NCBI GenBank assembly: GCA_000310025.1
Contig: FN649752.1
Span: 1,218,798-1,282,797, forward strand
Length of the DNA stretch: 64,000 nucleotides
From: Ectocarpus siliculosus
Taxonomy: Eukaryota; Sar; Phaeophyceae; Ectocarpales; Ectocarpaceae
Direction: 5' to 3'
This document shows, piece after piece, positions 57,227 to 64,000 of the stretch. Position numbers and translations under genes: made by a program. Each line of letters starts with the position of its first letter. Within the stretch, counting starts at the first letter, position 1. The notes under the pieces are model-generated. The model was not told the DNA's origin. It saw nothing but the letters and a program-made list of their open reading frames with translations, and searched no databases.

Positions 57227-58069
57227 ATGGAAGGCCGGCTGAAGCAGAAGCTGCAGGGCGAACATGGGTGAGAGGGCAGCAACAACAATGTCTCCGTCCA
57301 CTTGAGCAACGACCTACATACCTGCGATGCACACGCTCCTCCCTTTTCCCAAGCGTGCCGCCACTGCCTCAGCACAACCCTCGTGTTGGAGCTAACGGAT
57401 ATGTGGAGTTTTTCCACATAGTGTTGTATGCATAAACCCATATAACCCTCCCCAATGAACGCGCGCTATGCAGGGTATTGTGCTGGAAAAGTAGGGAATT
57501 TGTTCTTGGATCTCGGCACCGGTCTCTCGAGATAACGGACGACAGATACGATAGATACGGACCGAATGAAAATGATCCATCTGATGGCGGGCCCGGTGAT
57601 GGTGGCGCTAGAACATCTGTGACACATGTGAGTACGATTGTGGCAGCAAGAAGCCAGTGATTTCCTGTTTGAAGGGGCCGGAGCGTTCACGCAGGATTTC
57701 ACGTAGTGTACACATATCCCGATGCTGTTTAGGATAGTACGGTGGCGTGTATTGTTGAGCTCACTGCATGTTCTTTGCACGGATTACACACACACCACTG
57801 ATATCACAGCCATCCTTCAGCAGAAACCACCTACACACAGAGAAGTCAGTCTTCAACGGCAACCACCTCGTGCCCTCACGAGGAGCTCATTTTTCACGGC
57901 TGCGTCGTCCCTCTTGTGAACGCACCAAAAGGTGTCGTTAGAAGGCGCGCGGCACGCGGCGGCCTGGAGCGGAATCGACGCCTTCAACGGGTGCGGCTTC
58001 GACCTCGTCTGGGCTAGCGGCCGCACGTGGTCGCTGCTGTGCGACGATCCCTTCAGCAGGAAGTCATGG
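57227..58069 (+). CDS. Exons 1-3 of the PH gene
   Basis: ATG at 57227; exon 1 is 41 nt ending CATGG|GTGAGA. Exon 2 starts after ATGCAG|G and ends CACAT|GTGAGT. Exon 3 starts after AAAAG|GTG and ends TCATGG|GTGGGA. The phase 2 and phase 0 joins give an uninterrupted reading frame that matches a PH domain from its first strand to its last. None of the three is long enough to stand out as a gene alone. A strand 3-4 loop (GPNENDPSDGGPGDGG) is the only low-complexity part. An in-frame extension upstream of the ATG cannot be excluded. Confidence 0.75.
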
Positions 58070-61000
58070 GTGGGATTTTGTCTTGAAAGGAAGCAAACTT
58101 GTGGTAAAACACCGTAGGTTGCTTTGGATACCACACACCCCGGACCGATTTTTCAAGGCTCGATTGCTCCAGGATGCCACGAATCAAATGGCCACGCTTT
58201 CGGAAATCCCTCGAAAAGACGGTTCTAACGCCGACAGCGGCACCATGACTGATTCATGGTATCTTAGGCAGCGTATGGTAAACCAGTGATTTCATCATGG
58301 CCCGGTGGGTGTTGGCCTTTCATACTCAGTAGCTCGACGACATACAGAGGGGTCCCGTAATAGTGCCGGTTGTGCCCGGAATATTCACCCGCACTACACT
58401 GGGACCGACACTATTCAAAGTACTGACAATGACTTGAAAATTCAGCATGTGCCCGCCGAAAACACCGACACTGTACCGGACATTGGCACTACTCAACCGG
58501 CACTACACAAGGACCCCCTCTGTACTCTTCTTGCTTTGGCCATCGGCTGCTGGCTTCTTGCGTACTGTACAGCTATTGTAGCGCCCGCACTCAAGAACCT
58601 ATACAATAGCCGAGGCTGAGGTTCTTATTGCTCAGGGTCAGGCTACGATGGCTGCGTTATAGATTTTAGTGTAAGGGGTTCTTCACCGTGCTCACAGATG
58701 GTCCTAATATTCTAATGTCTTGATACAATATTGAGCATGAACTTAGCTGCCAAGTTTCTCTATCTGAATAAGAACACAAATGCATGCAGCTCCGCAGCCG
58801 CAAGTGGAGTCAACTTTTGGACAGCTGCATGCCAACAAGCTTTGCTGATGTTCTGTTCGGCAAGGCGTAGCTCGATTTCTGAGTGACTACACACCCGGTG
58901 ACCTCGATTCACAAGGATCATCTTGTCCTCGATTCCGATCTAAGTGATCGGTCCTGTGGGAACAATGCTCCGTCGTCTCAAGGACATGTGGTCTAACAGC
59001 TAGCTAAGGCATGAAAAACATGAGTCACCCCCCCGCGCGCGACGCTATTCGGTATTTCCTCAGGTGGATGCCCTCAACCTGGCCATCAGATCCACAGCAA
59101 ACACAACGGGCGATATAGACGCCATCGCTTCGGGGGCAGGTCAGCGAAACGTCCCGGCCAGAGGTCCTCAACGCGGCCGCACTTCGAGCACGACAGCCAC
59201 TCGTCGTCGGCACCCTCCCGACGTCGTCCGCCCCCACTCTCCTCCGGCGGCGGGAGAACAAAGCTCTCGATTTCCGAGATATTCCTCCGTCAGGCCGAGC
59301 GCCCAGAACACCGGCCACCCCTCTCCTCAATCACGGGGAACGAGGGGAAGCCATAGATATGGCGACCGCTGGTCCTGCGAGGACCGGACGCCGCCCGGCG
59401 ATGGAGCCGTCGTCGGCGCGTTGGTCCATGACGCCATCGCTCCCACGGAAGGCGAGCGGCATAACCACCAGAGGCGGAAAGGGGCAAGTCGCACCGCCGA
59501 GCAGCACGACGAAGCGTATCCGTCCGATGTGTCGGGGCCAGCAGAGAAGGGGGTCTTCTCGCCGTCCCTGACCTGCGACGGTGCCGGTGCAAGAGGCAGC
59601 GACGAGGGCAGCGGCGGGGGCGGGACCGTCGGGAGCATGGACAGCAGCGGCGGTGGCAGGGGAAGAGGGAGGAGCATTGCCACGGAGAGGAGCGAGGAGT
59701 TGGCGAGGGCGAGCGCCGCCACCTGGGAGCACTTTCAGCAGCTGCTGGAGAGGTCTCGCGAGTCAAAGGCCCGCTTCGACAAGGCGATGGATGGAACCGC
59801 AGCGGGGGTCGCCTCCTCCGCCACGACGAGCAGCGGCAGCCTGAGCGCTTCGGCCGTGTCGGCGCCGTCGTCTTCGTCGAGTCAGACCGGCGACAGGAAA
59901 GCCGGTGCAGGCGTGGGTGTTGCTGGACGCAAAACAAGGGCCGGAGTACCGCCGGTGGGTTTCGAACCGATGGAACCGCCTAGAGTTCCCAAGGTCGAAG
60001 CGGCGGCGGTGGAAGAAGCTGGTACAGCCCGGCGTAACGGCAGTATGGCGACCAGCGTGGGGGGCTCATCAACCGACCGCGTGTCAGACGTCTCGACACC
60101 ACGATCGCGTCCCACCAGGGCCCGTAGCGCTGGGGGAAGATGGCGCGGTGGCGATGGCGGAGGAGGAGATGACAGAAGATCACGCGCTGCCGCCAATAGC
60201 AACACGACTCGCTGTGCTTCTCGTGCAGCGAAAAACGTCACCGCGGATGGCGTTTCTTGCGAAGATGGCGGCTACTGCACGGCGGACTCCGGCGTCGACG
60301 CGGACGTGGATGCCCCCGCCCCCCCCTCCGACCACGAACACGAACGAAGCCGCCTCTCGGCGGCAGTGACGGACGTGGAGACCAGCCTGCTGCTGGAAGA
60401 AATTTCTGGGGAAGAATCCCCCTCCGTCAGGCGAGACGGTCGGTCGGCGACCAAAGGCAGCAGCAGAAGCAGCAGCAACGGCAGCAACGGCGGCGGCGGC
60501 GGCGGCGGCGGCGGCCAGATCGCCAGGAGAATGGAGGCTGCGACCACTACTACCGCCACCGCCGTCAACGATCGCGTCCGGCGGCTCGAGGTGGACCTGG
60601 CGACAGCGCGTCAAGAAGCCACGGCCGAGGCAGCCACCGCCGCAGCGGCAGCAGCAGCGCGGACGGTAAGGGACGACAGCCTCCGGCAAAAGCCACCGTC
60701 GGCGGTGGTGTACCCTGACGGTGGCGACGGCGGCGGCGGCGACGGTGACTCAGAGTGTGAGCGGCTGAGGAAAGAGCTAACAGCCTTGAGAGCAACGGTG
60801 TCGGAAGAGCGGGAGCAGAGGCGGGAAACGGCGAACCCGGTGGCGGCGGCAAAGGCGGCTGCGGCGGCTGAGCGGGAAAGGGACCAGGAGGAGGCGGCGG
60901 CAAAGGCGGCTGCGGCTGCTGCTGCGGCCGCAACGCAGAGTCAAGCGGAATCGAGGCTGGAAGAGGCGCTGGCGAAGGCGGCGAAGGCCGAGAGAGAGCG

Positions 61001-63468
61001 CGCCGAGGCCGTGCGGCAGAGGGAGGAGCTGGAGAAAGCTCTCGCTGGGGTAAGGGCGTACTATTACTTCTACTTCTTCGGTTTCTTTTTGGGTCCTTTG
61101 CCACCACCTCTTTTTTGTTTTCGGATCTTGTGTCTGCGTTCCCCCTTGCCTGTCTTTGCCGGGAGTGATGCAGCTTACCACATGGTCGAAACGATGGATG
61201 GTCTCCGTGGTGTTCTTAATGTCGGAAAAGTCAACACCACCCTCACCATACCAATAGCACGATCCAGAACACATCAACCTGAGGCGTACTACAATAGGTG
61301 AGAGTTAGCGTTAGGAATAAGGTATGAAACCTAGTGAACGTGCAACCACCCTGGGTAAGGGCTGCCGAGTTTTGCTATGTCAGCCATTGCTTTCTTTCGA
61401 TTAAACCGTAAGGCCGCCTCCTTTGGCCTGTCGACCACAGACCAGCACGAAACTCGGCCACCGCGTGTGCTCCCTGACGGAGCGATGAGCGAGTCTCTGT
61501 CTCATCGCTGGAGCGCGTCTACAACGAGACTAACCGTTCCAGCAGTACGCACCAACTGTTGCGTTCTTGCGCCGCCTACTATCGATGGTATTTTTGGTTT
61601 CTGGCTTCCTTGCGAAAAATTGCTAAAACTCCACCTCCATCAGTAGGTAGTAGAACCCACGCTTGTGTTGTGCTGACAATTAACCTCTGGAGGTGAGACT
61701 TTCCGTGGTTCATTGTGTTGCATGACTTGCCTGCGCCTCTCGCGCGCAACATGTAGAAGTGAATATTGTGCGGATAACAGACTCAACCATGGGTCGCTTA
61801 CTCTTTCTGCGGTCGGCGCAACATGCACGGACCCTCGTTTTTCGGACAGTTGGCCTGTGGCCACGGAATGTTCGATTGGAACGAGTGCGGATGTTGGAAG
61901 GGGCTGGGCATGTAAACAGTGGGACTGCTTCGTATGTGGTGAAAGTAACAGCAACAGCTCGGATGTCCATGTAAATTCAGAGGAACAAGAAAGAGCTCGC
62001 AGAACAACAATAAAGGCACCGTGCCCATCGTGCGCACCCGCACAAACAACAACAACAACAACAACAACAAACGACACAAAATGCAGGAGGTCGGCGAAAG
62101 GCGCCGAGTGACCAACCTCTTGGAAGCGCGCTCTAGGTCGGAAAGTGCGCTTCGCGAGCGCCTGGAGGCCACGGCGGCGGAGGGCGACCTCAAGGCTCGC
62201 CTCGCGTCGACGCGATCCCAATTGGAGGCGGTTTCTCTGGAGAGGGATGCCTTGGTAAGTGTGAGGCGTGTGCGTGCTTTCTGATTCACAGTTCGTGTCC
62301 GTTCTTGTGGGAAGTTGCGCCAGCATGGGTCGTTGATTGGGGGGGGGGGGGGGGGGGAGCACGAGGCGGTGCAGGGAACAACCTACATGGCGGGGCAAGT
62401 CGCACAGCTGCTCTGTGAGAGACCCTTTGTTTGGATTGTGCTTTGCAGGTCAGTTCTCCGTGTTCAACCGCCGGATCAATGCATTCGTAGGCGATTCTCT
62501 TTTTGAGTGCCCTTGTTTTTGTGGTTGGCCGTAGTTCGCTGACTCTTTGTATTGGTCTGGTACTCTTTTCACTTTATATCGATCCTCTCTTTTGTCTAAC
62601 TCTCTCTGTCTCCCACTCTCTCTATTTCTCCCTCTCTCTCTCTCTCTCTCTTCCAAACTCGCTCTTTTCTAAGGCCGAGGAGCTTGACCAGTGCATTAGC
62701 CGTCTGGGCGACCAAGCTAGAGAAGTGACGTCAGCGCTGAGGTCGAAGCAGCAAAGAGAAATCGCGGAAATTTCTTCTAGGTTGGTTTGTTATCCCATCC
62801 CGCTCGCCGGGTCTAAGGTTGTTCGGACCCAAAGGCTGTCGTAGGCAGTAGTAGGACGTCGTTGCAGTTGCTACGATAAATTGATGTACTTGCTGCTACA
62901 GCTGCTGCTGGAGTTGTGGTGGATGCGATTGTTGGTGTTGCTGGTGATCCTGGCAGCAGAATGCGCTGAGGAAGTTTTCACATTGAAATCGGTCTGATGA
63001 AATGCCCATCAAAAATGACGAAACTCCCTGGAGAGAGAGAGAGTGTGTGTCTGTGTGTGTGTTTTTTTTTCCCTCGTCTTCTCGATTGTGTCATGCGACT
63101 TTCTCTCGCTTATGCATCTGCATTTGCCAAATACACAGATAAAGAAACAAGTGCACTCGTTTTTACCCTTGTTGCCACATTTTTTCTTCTTGGCGCAACG
63201 GCCGTATGGTCTCCGCGTTCCCCACCTCGGCGCGCGCGGGGGAGGGGGGTCATGCAGATGCGAGATCGAGAAGGAAGCGCTGCGTGAGCAGCTAATGCTA
63301 GAAGCGGCGGAGAAGGCTAGGGAAGAGACGAGGGTCACCCTGTCGGCGCAGGAGAGGAGGATAAGGGGGGAAGTGGCGGCCAAGGCCGCGAAGGACGCCA
63401 AGCGGAGGGACAAGCAGGTGCGCGAGCTGGCCCGCGAGGGGGGGGTACTCATAGCCACCGGGGGATAG
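57227..63468 (+). CDS. PH-domain and long coiled-coil protein (7 exons, possibly continuing)
   Basis: Exons 57227-57267, 57474-57627, 57932-58069, 59064-61049, 62087-62254, 62674-62780 and 63258 to 63417 or 63468 join with GT-AG sites in matching phases (2, 0, 0, 0, 0, 2). The first four give a PH domain: MEGRLKQKLQGEHG (strand 1), CWKSREFVLGSRHRSLEITD (strands 2-3, W-K-x-R-x-F-V-L), VSLEGARHAAAWSG, GFDLVWASGRTWSLLCDDPF and SRKSWVDALNLAIRS (C-terminal helix with the invariant Trp). PH domains bind phosphoinositides or proteins at membranes. About 600 residues of Gly/Ser/Arg-rich, then Ala/Glu/Arg coiled-coil sequence follow. The family beyond PH is not recognised. The 3' end may be the stop at 63466-63468, or the gene may continue after a GTGCGC or GTACTC donor. 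Confidence 0.75.
59064..61049 (+). CDS. Exon 4 of the PH gene: PH helix, disordered middle, coiled coil
   Basis: A 662-codon exon between CCTCAG|GTG and GCTGGG|GTAAGG. Its first residues (VDALNLAIRS) finish the PH domain, so the exon does not begin at a start codon. Residues of about 30-440 are Arg/Ser/Gly-rich with poly-Ser and a nine-Gly run (60487-60513). From about 60560, heptads appear (NDRVRRLEVDLATARQEATA) and continue through Ala/Lys/Glu stretches to QREELEKALAG. Strong codon-repeat bias (GCG, GGC, AGC) accompanies the simple sequence. Confidence 0.8.
62087..63468 (+). CDS. Exons 5-7 of the PH gene: coiled coil
   Basis: Exon 5 (62087-62254, 56 codons): EVGERRRVTNLLEARSRSES, then LRERLEATAAEGDLKARLAS. 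Exon 6 (62674-62780): AEELDQCISRLGDQAREVTS. Exon 7 (63258 on): RCEIEKEALREQLMLEAAEK, then KAAKDAKRRDKQVRELAREG. All continue the heptad pattern, and the codon split AG|A between exons 6 and 7 restores frame. Donor of exon 6 is AG|GTTGGT, slightly atypical. Intron DNA here holds a 19-G tract (62339-62357) and CT and GT simple repeats. Confidence 0.75.
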
Positions 63469-63517
63469 AGGAATCGAGACGTCGGTTTGCTGGGAGCACA
63501 TTGTGTGAGAACCCTCA

Positions 63518-63662
63518 GGCTTGTTGTTGTTGCTGCTGTTGCTGCTGTTGCTGTTGTTGTTGCTGCTGCTGCTGATGATGATGGTGGTGGTGATGATGGT
63601 GCTGTTGCTGTTGTTGTTGCGCTGCTGCTGCTGCTGTTGGTGGTGGTGGTGGTGACGCTGTT

Positions 63663-63703
<41 letters not shown>

Positions 63704-63810
63704 GTGTTGTTGTTGTTGTTGTTGTTGTTGTTGCTGCTGATGATGACGATGATTATGGTGGTGGTGATGGCGCTGTTGTTGTTGTTGTTGCTGCCGTTGT
63801 CGTCTTCGCG
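63518..63810. repeat. Trinucleotide microsatellite (GCT/GTT/GAT/GGT)
   Basis: Nearly continuous trinucleotide repeats dominated by TTG, CTG, ATG and GTG on the plus strand. They give long poly-Gln/His, poly-Leu or poly-Val frames on either strand, which I treat as artefacts. It probably lies in an intron or just 3' of the PH gene. Confidence 0.85.
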
Positions 63811-64000
63811 TTTGGAGCCGTTCGGCCCGTGTGACCCTGTACCTCACCCTTCGTACTTCGTGCTTGTCGGCGTCGCTGTTGCCATGGGTACAGCACTGTA
63901 CTGCTGCTGTGCCAGTGGTAGGTGTGGATGTCGTTGACGTTGTTGCTGTCACTATTACGGGAGTAAAGAACCGTTCCGACCACCTACAATAGCACCCCCT

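Noticed and set aside
58305-58619. 104-codon plus-strand frame with a hydrophobic segment near its end
   Set aside because: Lies inside the intron between PH-gene exons 3 and 4; no splice support and no similarity recognised. It could be a small gene, but nothing supports it.
59290-61277. Several minus-strand open frames opposite the PH-gene exon
   Set aside because: GC-rich simple codons keep the opposite strand open; the plus strand has coiled-coil heptads and matching splice phases.
63515-63952. Poly-Gln/His and poly-Leu frames at the right edge
   Set aside because: Produced by the trinucleotide microsatellite in any frame.

Overview
The window reads as nuclear DNA of an intron-rich, flagellated eukaryote. 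Long GT-AG introns, an axonemal-type dynein heavy chain, a tyrosine-recombinase transposon, a palindromic satellite and Ala/Gly/Ser-rich insertions in exons all fit a photosynthetic stramenopile such as a brown alga (Ectocarpus-like). That placement is inference; no search was possible. Nothing bacterial or organellar was seen.

Layout. (1) 1-1608: a satellite array built on a 39-bp unit with inverted ends, about 20 copies, partly in 250-bp higher-order repeats. (2) about 1900-4944: a degenerate mobile element with a coiled-coil plus CCCH zinc-finger gag-like region (frameshifted), a tyrosine recombinase ORF, and two identical 239-bp direct repeats enclosing a 330-bp segment. (3) about 5640-56822, minus strand: a single gene of about 51 kb and roughly 60 exons encoding one very diverged dynein heavy chain. 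Tail, linker, AAA1-AAA6, coiled-coil stalk, microtubule-binding domain and the start of the C-terminal region occur in the correct order from high to low coordinates. Many exon boundaries were fixed because splice sites and reading phases agree. Its introns hold a 570-bp solo LTR with a target-site duplication, a three-copy 65-69 bp tandem repeat and dispersed short repeats. (4) 57227-63468+, plus strand: a second, previously hidden gene whose first four exons assemble a complete PH domain, followed by a long low-complexity and coiled-coil region; it may run past the right edge. (5) 63520-63810: a large GCT/GTT-type trinucleotide microsatellite.

Biology. The dynein keeps intact P-loops in AAA2 and AAA3, but the AAA1 motor site has no GxxxxGK[ST]. 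The closest in-frame match is QSGVGRT, and AAA4 reads AGIGRMC. It therefore looks like a dynein with a defective or absent main ATPase site that still has a linker, stalk and microtubule-binding domain. It could be a structural or regulatory flagellar dynein-related protein, possibly of the DNHD1 class. The PH/coiled-coil gene starts only 404 bp away in the opposite direction, so the two may share a bidirectional promoter.

Many other long open frames in the window are antisense or out-of-frame shadows of these genes. Stretches not listed inside the two genes are introns in which I saw no further gene.
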